Below are positions 25,007 to 35,195 of a stretch of DNA of 64,000 bases, piece by piece (positions within the stretch are counted from its first letter, which is position 1; every line of letters starts with the position of its first letter). The notes under the pieces are model-generated. The model did no database searches and was not told the DNA's origin. It was given only the letters and a program-made list of their open reading frames with translations. Source of the DNA: an uncultured Lachnospiraceae bacterium (lineage in GTDB: Bacteria > Bacillota > Clostridia > Lachnospirales > Lachnospiraceae); the NCBI GenBank assembly GCA_947566705.1, contig CANOLA010000001.1, positions 1 through 64,000 on the forward strand. Reading direction: 5' to 3'. The position numbers and the translations under genes were made by a program.

Positions 25007-25222
25007 TCACTCTTCAGTATCCATGTCATCTTCACCCGCTGTACCATAATAATGGTTTGCGCCGTTTCCTTTGCCGCAGCAGATATCCCTGCGCGGGGAA
25101 ACCAGCATTCCGATAATGCAGCCCAAAAGCGCAGCAACAGTAAGAAGAAGGCAGTGTTCCTTCTTAGTCAGGACAATTGTTTCAGATAACGAATCCCAGT
25201 ATGTTTTAATTTTATTCATCAT
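25007..25222 (-). CDS. small single-pass membrane protein, function unknown
   Basis: A 71-residue protein with a basic N-terminus, one membrane helix at about 24-42 (CLLLTVAALLGCIIGMLV), a short segment with a Cys pair (DICCGKG) and an acidic tail. The family is not recognised. GGAG lies seven bases before ATG at 25222. It lies 30 bases upstream of thrS and is probably its transcript leader gene. Confidence 0.65.
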   Translation of the reverse strand: MMNKIKTYWDSLSETIVLTKKEHCLLLTVAALLGCIIGMLVSPRRDICCGKGNGANHYYGTAGEDDMDTEE

Positions 25223-25277
25223 ATATTATCTCCTTTCAGCGGAAAAAGTACTCAGGATTTACCCCACTAACAAAGTA

Positions 25278-25300
25278 TCCCCAGTAAACAATACCGGGGA
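25278..25300 (-). terminator. weak hairpin after the SEC-C gene
   Basis: TCCCCAGTA (25278-25286) pairs with TACCGGGGA (25292-25300) over nine positions with one G-U pair. The following minus-strand TACTTTGTT is only a poor T-run, so termination is uncertain. Confidence 0.45.
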
Positions 25301-25322
25301 CAAAAACCATGACATATGATAA

Positions 25323-25823
25323 TTATCTGCCACAGCACTGTTTATATTTGCGTCCGCTCCCGCATGGACACGGGTCATTACGTCCAACCTTCTTTCCGAC
25401 ACGCACGGTACCGGACTTCTTCTGCTCTAAATAAAGCGCCTTTTTTGTCTCGGCATCAAAAATGTCATTCCACATCGGCAGTTCATAGAGCCAGTCCGCC
25501 TTTGCAGCTACCATGTTCTTGTACAGCTTTTCCTTGTCAAATGCAAGGCTCACCACTGTATCCTCCTCCATGGTTTCAATTGGATTCGGCTCCTTCAGGC
25601 TTTCGTTAATGCCATCCAGAAAACCAGCCATCTCAAGAAGGGAAAGTTCATACTTTTCGGCAAGCTCTTTAACGCTTCCGCTCACTTCTTCATCGGGATT
25701 AACTAAAAGTTTTTCGTAGACTCCCTTCTCCAGCAGAAAATATCTCTGCCAGAATTTCTGCAGTTCATTCTGGTTTGCTTTCTCATTATAGGCAATCTTC
25801 TGCCACTCCTGTAATAAAGCCAT
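25323..25823 (-). CDS. SEC-C motif protein
   Basis: Protein of about 166 residues that ends in the SEC-C zinc-binding motif [18 protein letters not shown], the same motif found at the SecA C-terminus. The N-terminal 130 residues are helical and include [21 protein letters not shown]; they resemble proteins annotated only as SEC-C domain containing. A metal-binding role is likely; the partner is unknown. ATG at 25823 is chosen: AGGTGG lies upstream, and the promoter at 25879-25907 rules out an earlier start. Confidence 0.82.
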   Translation of the reverse strand: MALLQEWQKIAYNEKANQNELQKFWQRYFLLEKGVYEKLLVNPDEEVSGSVKELAEKYELSLLEMAGFLDGINESLKEPNPIETMEEDTVVSLAFDKEKLYKNMVAAKADWLYELPMWNDIFDAETKKALYLEQKKSGTVRVGKKVGRNDPCPCGSGRKYKQCCGR

Positions 25824-25878
25824 TTTAATACCACCTTCATCATATACGAATTTACATGGAAAATCCACATATATTTGT

Positions 25879-25907
25879 ATTATAACAAAAGAATTTTCTT
25901 TTTCCAA
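25879..25907 (-). promoter_or_regulatory. promoter of the SEC-C gene
   Basis: Minus strand TTGGAA (25907-25902), 17-base spacer ending TGT (extended), TATAAT (25884-25879). Confidence 0.7.
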
Positions 25908-25920
25908 GTACAAATTATTA

Positions 25921-26787
25921 TCATTTTATTTCCCGGTAGACAGTCTTCCGGTACTTTAACGGTGAAATCCCGTAACATTCCTTAAACATCCGTATAAAAT
26001 AACTGACGCTGGAAAAACCGGAACGCAGTGCAGTCTCCGTTACAGACAGCTCTGTTGTCTCAAGCAGCCTCTGCGCATTAGTCAGACGCAGATGATTCAG
26101 ATAATGGGAAAATGTCAGGCAGAAATGTTCTTTAAAATACCGGGAAATATATTTTTCAGACAGATGAAACTCATTTGCAAGTGTCTGCAGCGTAATATCT
26201 TCCATGTAATGTTCCTGAATATAAATAAGCAGCTCTTTTTGCCTGCCTGTGCGGCTCAATGTCTTCGGTACAGTAAAAAGCCCCTGCTCCATCATTCGGC
26301 TTAAAAAAGTAAGAAGTAAAATCCGTGTTTTCAGCTGATAGCAGAGCGGCTTTTCATTATTTAAGAGAACTATCTCATCAAACAGGTTTCCAAGTTTATT
26401 AAGGAGGACTGCATCTGTAATTTCATTTGCCAGCAGAAGCTGTCCGCTCCGCAGCGGCTGAAGCAGCGTCTGTTCCAGCTCATCTTTTGACTGAAAAGAA
26501 ATAAATTCCAGCGGAAACAGTAGCGTATAATAGGCGACTGAAAGGTCAGCGGATCCCATTAAATGCAGTTCTTTCGGATTTACCAGAAACACGGTCCCTG
26601 CTGTCCCCGTATAGTCACGGTCTTCTATTGATATCTTCAGGCTTCCCTTTATGATATAGATAATTTCAAACTCATCATGCCAGTGAACCGGAAACTGGAA
26701 ATTATGCCTTACATTGTGTATGAAACACTGATCATAAGGATATTCTTTCGTTCCATGCGGTCTGGTTTCTTTCAGCTCCAGAATCAT
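25921..26787 (-). CDS. AraC family transcriptional regulator
   Basis: DNA-binding regulator of about 288 residues. The N-terminal cupin-like sensor domain contains [14 protein letters not shown] and [12 protein letters not shown]. The C-terminal 100 residues have two helix-turn-helix units, with [19 protein letters not shown] and the AraC signature [23 protein letters not shown] written in two parts here ([11 protein letters not shown] and SYFIRMFKE). ATG at 26787 has GGAG upstream. It is divergent from a MATE exporter gene, its most likely target; the inducer is unknown. Confidence 0.9.
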   Translation of the reverse strand: MILELKETRPHGTKEYPYDQCFIHNVRHNFQFPVHWHDEFEIIYIIKGSLKISIEDRDYTGTAGTVFLVNPKELHLMGSADLSVAYYTLLFPLEFISFQSKDELEQTLLQPLRSGQLLLANEITDAVLLNKLGNLFDEIVLLNNEKPLCYQLKTRILLLTFLSRMMEQGLFTVPKTLSRTGRQKELLIYIQEHYMEDITLQTLANEFHLSEKYISRYFKEHFCLTFSHYLNHLRLTNAQRLLETTELSVTETALRSGFSSVSYFIRMFKECYGISPLKYRKTVYREIK

Positions 26788-26831
26788 ATCTTCTTCTCCG
26801 TTTAACCTCAGCCCATGCAAAATTTCACTTT

Positions 26832-26860
26832 ATTTTACCACAAAAGTAGAAATAATACAA
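26832..26860 (-). promoter_or_regulatory. promoter of the araC-type gene
   Basis: Minus strand TTGTAT (26860-26855), 17-base spacer, TAAAAT (26837-26832). Confidence 0.6.
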
Positions 26861-26929
26861 TTTTACGCTGAAATAATGCAAGTAATCATCTGAAAAATGA
26901 GATAAAATAAAAAAGGAGGAAAGATACAT

Positions 26930-28249
26930 ATGGAAGGAAAGCAGAAAAACCTGAAGCAGCTGTTTATACCAATCTGTCTGGAAATACTCTGCCAGATGCT
27001 TGCCGGAATGGCAGATACTCTGATGCTGTCCTCCGTGGGAGATAAAGCTGTCGGAGCCGTCGGTACAGCAAACACATATATTGGTATATTCATTATTATG
27101 TTTTCCATTATTTCTTCCGGTATGATTGCAGTTATGACACAGTATATCGGTGCAAAAAAAGACGGAGTAGCCTACCAGGCAAGGCAGCTGGGACTCGTAT
27201 TTAACGGAATTATCGGTGTACTTCTGGCTGTACTTCTGTTTTTTGGCGCTGAAAGCATCCTGAACCTGGTGGGAATTGCTCCTGAACTTATGTCCTATGC
27301 TGCAACTTATCTGAAAATTGTGGGCGGAGGCTGTTTTATCAATGCATTAATCCCGGTCTTTTCCAGTTACCTCCGTGCATTTGGCTTTACAAAACAGCCG
27401 CTGTCTGCAACAGTCACAGCTAACATCGCCAATCTGGTGATGAATGCAGTCTTTATTTTCGGACTTGACATGGGCGTTGCAGGTGCAGCCGCAGCAACCG
27501 TGCTGTCACGTTTTTTGAACCTTTTTATGGTAATGATGGCATCCAGGCGCCTGATACATATAAAAGATTCCTTCCGGCTGCCCAGACAGAAGGTATTTGG
27601 TCAGATTATAAAAATCGGTCTACCCTCCGCTGCAGAAACAGCTCTTTATAATGTTGCAATGACACTGATTATCCGCCTCCTCAACCAGATGGATGATGCA
27701 GGCATTAATGTTACCGCACGTTCCTATGCCATGCAGCTTGCAAACTTCTCCTACTGCGTAGGAGCTGCGCTTGCACAGGCAAACGCAATTCTGACCGGAT
27801 GGCGGACTGGTTCGGGAAAATATGAAGAGTGTCTCCGGGAAACCAGAAAGGCTGCACTGCTTGGAATCATAACCGCAACCGTAATGGAAACACTGATTGC
27901 CCTGTCTTCCGGTTTTCTGATGCAGATTTTTACTGACAATGCCGAAATAACCGCTCTGGTTTCCAGACTGCTTTTTATCGACATTGTACTGGAAATCGGC
28001 CGAACCTGCAATCTGGTTTTTGGAAATGCACTAAAGACAACCGGGGATGCTGTATTTACAACCGTTATAGCAGTGATATTCATGTATCTTTTTGCAGTGG
28101 GCGGAACTTATTTCTTCGGCATACGTCTGGGACTTCTTGTTACCGGGGCATACATTGGAATGGCAATGGACGAATGCATACGCGCCCTGTGTATGTTCCT
28201 GCGCTGGCAGTCGGGCAAATGGAAAGAAAAACGGCTGGTAAAATCATGA
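26930..28249 (+). CDS. MATE family efflux transporter
   Basis: Cation-coupled multidrug and toxic compound extrusion protein of 439 residues with twelve hydrophobic segments in two pseudo-symmetric halves. The first helix region LEILCQMLAGMADTLML and the helix-7 region AAETALYNVAMTLIIRLLNQ match the family. AGGAGG lies upstream of ATG. It is divergent from the AraC-type regulator, with 143 bases between the two starts. The plus-strand promoter has a TAAAAT -10 but no good -35, which fits activation by the neighbour. Confidence 0.9.
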   Translation: MEGKQKNLKQLFIPICLEILCQMLAGMADTLMLSSVGDKAVGAVGTANTYIGIFIIMFSIISSGMIAVMTQYIGAKKDGVAYQARQLGLVFNGIIGVLLAVLLFFGAESILNLVGIAPELMSYAATYLKIVGGGCFINALIPVFSSYLRAFGFTKQPLSATVTANIANLVMNAVFIFGLDMGVAGAAAATVLSRFLNLFMVMMASRRLIHIKDSFRLPRQKVFGQIIKIGLPSAAETALYNVAMTLIIRLLNQMDDAGINVTARSYAMQLANFSYCVGAALAQANAILTGWRTGSGKYEECLRETRKAALLGIITATVMETLIALSSGFLMQIFTDNAEITALVSRLLFIDIVLEIGRTCNLVFGNALKTTGDAVFTTVIAVIFMYLFAVGGTYFFGIRLGLLVTGAYIGMAMDECIRALCMFLRWQSGKWKEKRLVKS

Positions 28250-28285
28250 ACTCACACCGGCATTGACGAAACCTGTTTTTTCCGT

Positions 28286-28312
28286 TATAGTAAAAATACT
28301 TATTTTACTATA
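28286..28312. promoter_or_regulatory. 10-bp perfect inverted repeat upstream of small membrane protein gene
   Basis: TATAGTAAAA (28286-28295) and TTTTACTATA (28303-28312) are exact reverse complements around a 7-base centre. It lies 20 bases before the start of the 74-residue gene and overlaps any likely -10 region, so it may be an operator; AT-rich composition and no T-run argue against a terminator. Confidence 0.45.
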
Positions 28313-28332
28313 AACCATAAGGAGGCCGCTTC

Positions 28333-28557
28333 ATGAAAAAAATAAAAAAGATACTTGCCATGGCAGGTGTAGTTCTTTTAGCCGGACTGTACCTTGCCAC
28401 CCTGGTCTGTGCTATCACTGACAAAAGCCAGACCATGGGGATGTTTAAGGCATCTGTTTTTGCAACTGTCATTATTCCCATACTGCTCTGGACATACCAG
28501 TTTATTTACCGGCTCATCACAAAAAAGAATGCTTCGGATTCAGAAAAGGATACATAA
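28333..28557 (+). CDS. small two-helix membrane protein, function unknown
   Basis: A 74-residue protein with a basic start (MKKIKKI) and two hydrophobic helices at about 8-27 and 38-60, followed by a Lys/Asp/Ser tail. AAGGAGG precedes ATG. It resembles the many small membrane proteins of Lachnospiraceae with no assigned role. It lies 84 bases after the MATE gene and is followed by a strong terminator. Confidence 0.65.
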   Translation: MKKIKKILAMAGVVLLAGLYLATLVCAITDKSQTMGMFKASVFATVIIPILLWTYQFIYRLITKKNASDSEKDT

Positions 28558-28593
28558 AAACAGAGGGTTCGCAAACGAATCCTCTGTTTTTAT
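28556..28593. terminator. bidirectional intrinsic terminator between small membrane gene and purA
   Basis: AAAAACAGAGGGTTCG (28556-28571) pairs with CGAATCCTCTGTTTTT (28576-28591) with one wobble, four-base loop, A-run and T-run on opposite sides; it can serve both convergent genes. Confidence 0.92.
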
Positions 28594-28613
28594 TATATGT
28601 CCATGTCTGTATA

Positions 28614-29906
28614 TTATCTGCCCAGTGCAGACTTCCGGTAAATGATATCGTCACGTCCCGGTCCGTTGGATACCATGGTAACCGGATAGCCGATTTCCTG
28701 TTCAATAAATTCAATGTAATTCCTGCAGTTTTCCGGCAGCTCGTCATAGCTTCTGATTCCGCGGATGTCCGTTTTCCAGCCCGGAAGCACCTTTAACACC
28801 GGTTTTGCCTTTTCCAGCTTTGCAGTCACCGGAAAATCCTTTGTAACTTCCCCGTCGATTTCATAGCCAACGCAGACTGGAATCTCATCCAGGTAACCAA
28901 GTACATCCAGCACTGTAAATGCCACGTCCGTGGTTCCCTGCAGGCGGCAGCCGTATCTGCTTGCCACACAGTCAAACCAGCCCATGCGCCTTGGACGTCC
29001 GGTCGTTGCACCAAACTCTCCGCCGTCACCGCCGCGTCTACGCAGCTCGTCCGCCTCATCCCCGAAAATCTCACTGACAAAAGCACCCGCGCCAACCGCT
29101 GAAGAATATGCCTTGCAGACTGTAATCACCTGTTTGATTTCATATGGAGGAATACCCGCACCAATTGCGCCGTATGCCGCCAGTGTGGAGGAAGAGGTAA
29201 CCATCGGGTAAATTCCATGGTCCGGATCCTTTAATGTTCCAAGCTGTCCCTCCAGAAGGATGGTTTTCCCTTCCTTTAACGCCTGGTCCAGATATAAGGA
29301 TACATCACAGACATACGGGGCAACCATATCACGGTATTCATGCAGGGTATCCAGTAATTCCTGCGTCTGAATTAACGGCTTGTGGTATAAATGCTCCAGC
29401 AGTACGTTTTTCTGTTCTGCAACCCTTACCACCTTTTCCTTTAACAGCTCCTCATCAAAAAGTTCGCTGACCTGAAAACCGATTTTTGCATATTTATCGG
29501 AATAAAAAGGAGCAATCCCGGACTTGGTAGAGCCGAAGGACTTTCCTCCCAGACGCTCCTCTTCATACTGGTCAAACAGGATATGGTACGGCATAACAAT
29601 CTGTGCCCTGTCAGAAACTAAAATCTTCGGCTTTGGTACATTCCGGTCCGTAATTGATTTTATTTCATCAAAGAGAACGGGAATGTTAAGCGCCACACCA
29701 TTGCCAATCACACTTGTGGTGTGGTCGTAAAATACACCGGACGGAAGGGTATGCAGTGCAAATTTCCCATAATCATTTACTATGGTATGGCCTGCATTTG
29801 CTCCTCCCTGAAAGCGAACAATGATATCTGCCTGCTTTGCCAGCATATCTGTTATTTTTCCTTTTCCTTCATCTCCCCAGTTTGCGCCAACAACTGCTTT
29901 TACCAT
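28614..29906 (-). CDS. purA: adenylosuccinate synthetase
   Basis: GTP-dependent ligase of about 430 residues, joining IMP and aspartate in the AMP branch of purine synthesis. The P-loop is GANWGDEGKGKI and the catalytic residues lie in FQGGANAGHTIV. Later family blocks include GRPRRMGWFDCVA and the C-terminal base-binding VSNGPGRDD. ATG at 29906 is placed ten bases after AGGAGG; a TTG two codons earlier is also possible. It follows the degV gene by about 19 bases and is probably co-transcribed with it. Confidence 0.95.
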   Translation of the reverse strand: MVKAVVGANWGDEGKGKITDMLAKQADIIVRFQGGANAGHTIVNDYGKFALHTLPSGVFYDHTTSVIGNGVALNIPVLFDEIKSITDRNVPKPKILVSDRAQIVMPYHILFDQYEEERLGGKSFGSTKSGIAPFYSDKYAKIGFQVSELFDEELLKEKVVRVAEQKNVLLEHLYHKPLIQTQELLDTLHEYRDMVAPYVCDVSLYLDQALKEGKTILLEGQLGTLKDPDHGIYPMVTSSSTLAAYGAIGAGIPPYEIKQVITVCKAYSSAVGAGAFVSEIFGDEADELRRRGGDGGEFGATTGRPRRMGWFDCVASRYGCRLQGTTDVAFTVLDVLGYLDEIPVCVGYEIDGEVTKDFPVTAKLEKAKPVLKVLPGWKTDIRGIRSYDELPENCRNYIEFIEQEIGYPVTMVSNGPGRDDIIYRKSALGR

Positions 29907-29924
29907 CTTCAATATTCCTCCTGA

Positions 29925-30797
29925 TTATCTTTCTGTCTTTATGCATTTTGAACATGCGATTGCAAGAGCCCCCGGTCCAATATGGCAGGATACAGAAAGC
30001 GACAATGGATTTATCACTATCTCGTTATTTGGAAATACTGCCTCTGCCTCTTTTTTAAATTCCTCGGCTGCAGCATAATCATACGTATATGCTACTGCAA
30101 GATTCATTATTTTTCCATCCGGGCTGCCGAAACGCTTTTCAAAGTCTGTTTTCATGGCATCCAGCATGATGGATTTTGCCTGCCTGACAGTACGTGCTTT
30201 TGCAAATGAATCCAGTTTTTCCCCCTGAATCTGAAGCACCGGCTTTAACTTTAACAGTGTCCCAAGCGCTGCCGCCGCAGGGGTGATTCTTCCGCCCTTT
30301 TTCAGGTATTCCAGTGTGTCCACCATAATATAAATGGAAGATTCAAACTTGTCCTTCTCTAAAATGTCCTTGATTTCCGCTGCACTCTTTCCATGCTCTG
30401 CCAGCATTTTTGCATCCAGCACTGACTGGCGCATGGTAACTGAAATACGCTGGTTGTTTACTACCTGCACCTTACCGTCATAATCCTGCGACAGCATCAT
30501 TGCTGTCTCGCAGGAACTGCTTAATCCGGATGACATCGGAATATGCACAATCTCATCATATTCCTCAAGAAGCCGCTCCCACTGTTCTGTAACTTCCCCG
30601 ACAATCGGCATGGAGGTCTTAATTTCTCCTCCTTTTGTCAGCTTCTGGTAAAACTGCTCCTGTGTCAGGTCTATATCTTCATAGTACATCTGTCCGTTAA
30701 TATAAAACGGCATTGGAATGACAACAATACCATATTCTTTCGCCTGGTTCTGTGTAATACCGCTGTTGCTGTCGGTCACCACAATAACTTTGCTCAT
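29925..30797 (-). CDS. DegV family fatty-acid-binding protein
   Basis: Protein of 290 residues of the DegV fold. These proteins bind a fatty acid and, in Gram-positive bacteria, serve as the B subunit of fatty acid kinase. Family features are VVTDSNSGI at the N-terminus, TSMPIVGEV near residue 62, HIPMSSGLSSS near 87 and the C-terminal HIGPGALAIA. Which paralogue function it has cannot be told. GGAGGGACT precedes ATG. First gene of a likely operon with purA. Confidence 0.9.
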   Translation of the reverse strand: MSKVIVVTDSNSGITQNQAKEYGIVVIPMPFYINGQMYYEDIDLTQEQFYQKLTKGGEIKTSMPIVGEVTEQWERLLEEYDEIVHIPMSSGLSSSCETAMMLSQDYDGKVQVVNNQRISVTMRQSVLDAKMLAEHGKSAAEIKDILEKDKFESSIYIMVDTLEYLKKGGRITPAAAALGTLLKLKPVLQIQGEKLDSFAKARTVRQAKSIMLDAMKTDFEKRFGSPDGKIMNLAVAYTYDYAAAEEFKKEAEAVFPNNEIVINPLSLSVSCHIGPGALAIACSKCIKTER

Positions 30798-30859
30798 AGT
30801 CCCTCCGGGTTTTTATATTTGTAATGATAAAGATCACATTACATTTTCCCAACTTGTAC

Positions 30860-30865
30860 AGTATA
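30860..30865 (-). promoter_or_regulatory. extended -10 of the degV-purA operon
   Basis: Minus strand TATACT preceded by TGG; the -35 side (TTTATT at 16 bases) is weak. Confidence 0.5.
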
Positions 30866-30897
30866 CCATGACAGCACCAAAAATAAAAGCCGTTTTT

Positions 30898-30942
30898 CCA
30901 AAAAAGCAATACAGCACACGCAAATGCTGCAGTGTGCTGTAT
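30898..30942 (-). terminator. intrinsic terminator after groEL
   Basis: ATACAGCACAC (30909-30919) pairs perfectly with GTGTGCTGTAT (30932-30942); on the minus strand GC and six T follow. Confidence 0.9.
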
Positions 30943-30967
30943 TTTATGCATTATTTTATGAAAAATC

Positions 30968-32901
<1,934 letters not shown>

Positions 32902-32928
32902 AATATACAAGCCTCCTTTATGTTCTTG

Positions 32929-32955
32929 TTAGCACTCATTCAATTCGAGTGCTAA
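32929..32955. promoter_or_regulatory. CIRCE operator (HrcA site) of groESL
   Basis: Perfect TTAGCACTC-N9-GAGTGCTAA inverted repeat, the classic HrcA binding site for heat-shock control of groESL. Confidence 0.97.
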
Positions 32956-32970
32956 CTTCGTTCTGATAAT

Positions 32971-32999
32971 AAAATAGCACTGTTGTTTTTCGATGTCAA
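32971..32999 (-). promoter_or_regulatory. groESL promoter
   Basis: Minus strand TTGACA (32999-32994), 17-base spacer, TATTTT (32976-32971), directly upstream of CIRCE. Confidence 0.8.
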
Positions 33000-33056
33000 C
33001 AGTAATATTTAAAGTTTATTCTATTTTTATATTTTAACAGGATAATGCAGGCAGCA

Positions 33057-33842
33057 TTACAACAGCTTATAATATTCCATGGCGTGCCTGATTCCATCCA
33101 TATGTATATCTGCTGTCACATATTCTGCAGCTTCCTTTGCAGGAGCTGTACCGTTTCCCATGGCAATCCCGTGCCCGACATAGCCTAACATGTCAAGGTC
33201 ATTGACACTGTCACCAACTGCATAGGTATCCTCCCTTGCTACATGCAGGTAACTGCACAGCCACGCAATTCCTGTTGCCTTTGACGTACCCTTTGGTACA
33301 AATTCCACCACATTTCCCTCATGGACCAGAAACTCAAACTCATCCCCCAGTTCTCTTTTAATACGCTCATAATCAGTATCCGGAAGTAAATCACCTGAGA
33401 ATTTGTTAATCCGAATTTCTTCGGTGTATCCCTGGAGCGGCTTTGCTGACTGTCCCATTTCTTTAAAGAGATAAAGCACATACGGGTCATCCTCAAATCC
33501 TTTTTCATCAATCCAGTGATACTCCGGTCCTTCCAGCACAACAGGCATATGGCAGATTCTGAGCAGTTCTACCACCTTTTTTGTCAGCTCCGGTGTGAGA
33601 AGCTTTTCATAAACCACTTTTCCGTCAATCTCAATATGGTTGCCGCAGGCAGCGACTATCCCGTCAAATCCAATATCCAGAAGCCGCGGATCCTTGATAA
33701 TTCCCCTTGCACGTCCACTGCACAAAAAGATTTTATGTCCGTTTTTCTGAAGTGCTTTTAATGCAGGTACTGTACTTTCCGGCATCTGCATATTTTCATC
33801 CCACAGTGTTCCGTCAATATCAAAAAAAATAAGCTTTGGCAT
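33057..33842 (-). CDS. Cof-type HAD family hydrolase
   Basis: HAD-superfamily phosphatase of about 261 residues with the large C2B cap of the Cof/YidA group. Motif I is FFDIDGTLWDEN with the two Asp, motif II is FLCSGRARG, and motif IV is AVGDSVNDLDML. The usual substrates are sugar phosphates or flavin precursors; not resolved here. ATG at 33842 lies 11 bases after GAGGAG; a GTG at 33854 is less likely since it overlaps that site. Own promoter at 33887-33915. Confidence 0.9.
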   Translation of the reverse strand: MPKLIFFDIDGTLWDENMQMPESTVPALKALQKNGHKIFLCSGRARGIIKDPRLLDIGFDGIVAACGNHIEIDGKVVYEKLLTPELTKKVVELLRICHMPVVLEGPEYHWIDEKGFEDDPYVLYLFKEMGQSAKPLQGYTEEIRINKFSGDLLPDTDYERIKRELGDEFEFLVHEGNVVEFVPKGTSKATGIAWLCSYLHVAREDTYAVGDSVNDLDMLGYVGHGIAMGNGTAPAKEAAEYVTADIHMDGIRHAMEYYKLL

Positions 33843-33886
33843 TTGTTTTTCCACTCCTCTTTTACGCTTTTCATGTGACTTTTTTT

Positions 33887-33915
33887 ATTGTACCACGATT
33901 CCCATACCGGTACAA
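33887..33915 (-). promoter_or_regulatory. promoter of the HAD hydrolase gene
   Basis: Minus strand TTGTAC (33915-33910), 17-base spacer ending TGG, TACAAT (33892-33887). Confidence 0.65.
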
Positions 33916-34031
33916 GAAGCGTATTTCATGGATCTGTCGCAGCACTCTCCCGCATTATTTTTCAGGTAATTATTTTACCATGTCGGCAATCTCTGATTGA
34001 CGACTCTTTGTGCACAGTGCTTTTTTGTGCA

Positions 34032-34061
34032 GTAAAATAAGTGTACTTTCACTTATTTTAC
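34032..34061. repeat. 12-bp perfect inverted repeat overlapping the end of the BIG2 gene
   Basis: GTAAAATAAGTG (34032-34043) and CACTTATTTTAC (34050-34061) are exact reverse complements with a 6-base loop; the BIG2 gene stop codon (34055-34053) lies in one arm. No T-run follows on either strand, so it is not a typical terminator. Confidence 0.6.
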
Positions 34062-35060
34062 CGTAACGGTGAGTTTTACCTTCACACCATCCTCCGAAAC
34101 ATAAATGGAGGCCTTTCCTCTGCCTGCGGCGTACACAACGCCATTTGCATCTACTGTTGCAACATTTGTGTTGGAGCTGGAAAAGACCGGCGTATTTCCG
34201 GAAGAGACCTTCACTTTTACCTGTTTTTTCTGTCCTGGTGAAAGCGTCATGTCTGTCCGCTCCAGCGTAATTTCAGGCTGCTTTACAGTAATAACGCAGC
34301 TTTTTTTCACCCCGTCAACAGTCACGGTAATCACAGCAGTTCCATGTTTAACCGCTGTAACCTTCCCACTGCTGTCCACAGTTGCAACACTTGATTTATT
34401 CGTTTTCCATCTGGGTGTACTTTTAGAAGTGGAAGAAACGGAGAGCTTTAATTCTCCCTTCCGGTAGAGTGTGGCACTGCTCCTGCTTAAGCTGACTGTC
34501 GGCTTTTTTACAGTCACTTTGCAGGTGGCAGATGTGCGGTCTGCAGAAACGGTAATTGTGGTCTCACCAGGTTTTACTGCGGTTATCCAGCCATTTTCAT
34601 CCACTGTCGCCACACTTTTTCTCTGTGATTTAAAAGATGGTTTATGACCGGTGGAAACATGCGCTGTCAACTTAACAGTAGTTCCGTTTTCCATAAAAAT
34701 CTGCCTGGTCCCCAGCTCAATGGCTGTCTGTCTGACAGTAATCCTGCAGCTGGCTTCCCCGTTTACTGTTTTTGCAGTAATCTTTGCAGTTCCTGCTTTT
34801 TTTGCTGTCACAAGTCCATAGGTATTAACCGATGCAACCTTTGAATCGCTGGAAGAAAAACGGATTTTTCTTCCGTCCGTTGAAGCAGCAATTAAGTAAA
34901 ACTCGTCCCCGATATTCATGGTTTTCTGGTATGTATTCAGAACAACGAGCGCATATACATCTTTTGCAAATACCATTTCCTGACTAAGCTGGGAAAAACA
35001 AAGCATGGATACCATGCAAAGAACTGCAATTACTTTTTTAAATAATCTGTGATTTGTCAT
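34053..35060 (-). CDS. secreted protein with four bacterial Ig-like (BIG2) repeats
   Basis: A 335-residue exported protein. A signal peptide (about 5-31, ending near MVFA) is followed by four Ig-like group 2 repeats of about 75-80 residues. Each has the S-x-V-A-T/S-V-(D/N)-x-x-G-x-(V/I)-T/Y-A core, for example KSVATVDENGWITAVKPG and NTNVATVDANGVVYAAGRG. There is no LPXTG or other anchor and no catalytic domain. Such domains serve as adhesive or spacer modules on the surface; here the whole mature protein consists of them. ATG at 35060 is nine bases after GGGGGG. It has its own promoter. Confidence 0.85.
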   Translation of the reverse strand: MTNHRLFKKVIAVLCMVSMLCFSQLSQEMVFAKDVYALVVLNTYQKTMNIGDEFYLIAASTDGRKIRFSSSDSKVASVNTYGLVTAKKAGTAKITAKTVNGEASCRITVRQTAIELGTRQIFMENGTTVKLTAHVSTGHKPSFKSQRKSVATVDENGWITAVKPGETTITVSADRTSATCKVTVKKPTVSLSRSSATLYRKGELKLSVSSTSKSTPRWKTNKSSVATVDSSGKVTAVKHGTAVITVTVDGVKKSCVITVKQPEITLERTDMTLSPGQKKQVKVKVSSGNTPVFSSSNTNVATVDANGVVYAAGRGKASIYVSEDGVKVKLTVTVK

Positions 35061-35107
35061 CTGATTCATCCCCCCTGTATGGGAGAGTGCCTGCAACAGA
35101 TAGTTGT

Positions 35108-35135
35108 ATTGTACCATAAATAAATGAAAATGCAA
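35108..35135 (-). promoter_or_regulatory. promoter of the BIG2 gene
   Basis: Minus strand TTGCAT (35135-35130), 16-base spacer ending TGG, TACAAT (35113-35108), just after the chemoreceptor terminator. Confidence 0.6.
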
Positions 35136-35142
35136 GAACTTT

Positions 35143-35184
35143 TTATAAAAAAACAGCAGCCCAAAAAACACCGGACTGCTGTTT
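35143..35184 (-). terminator. intrinsic terminator after the chemoreceptor gene
   Basis: AAACAGCAG (35151-35159) pairs with CTGCTGTTT (35176-35184); seven T follow on the minus strand. Confidence 0.85.
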
Positions 35185-35195
35185 AAATTCCTGAA

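Noticed and set aside
24976..25323. T-box riboswitch expected in front of thrS
   Set aside because: No AGGGTGG-type T-box core or specifier structure is seen; a small protein gene occupies the upstream space.
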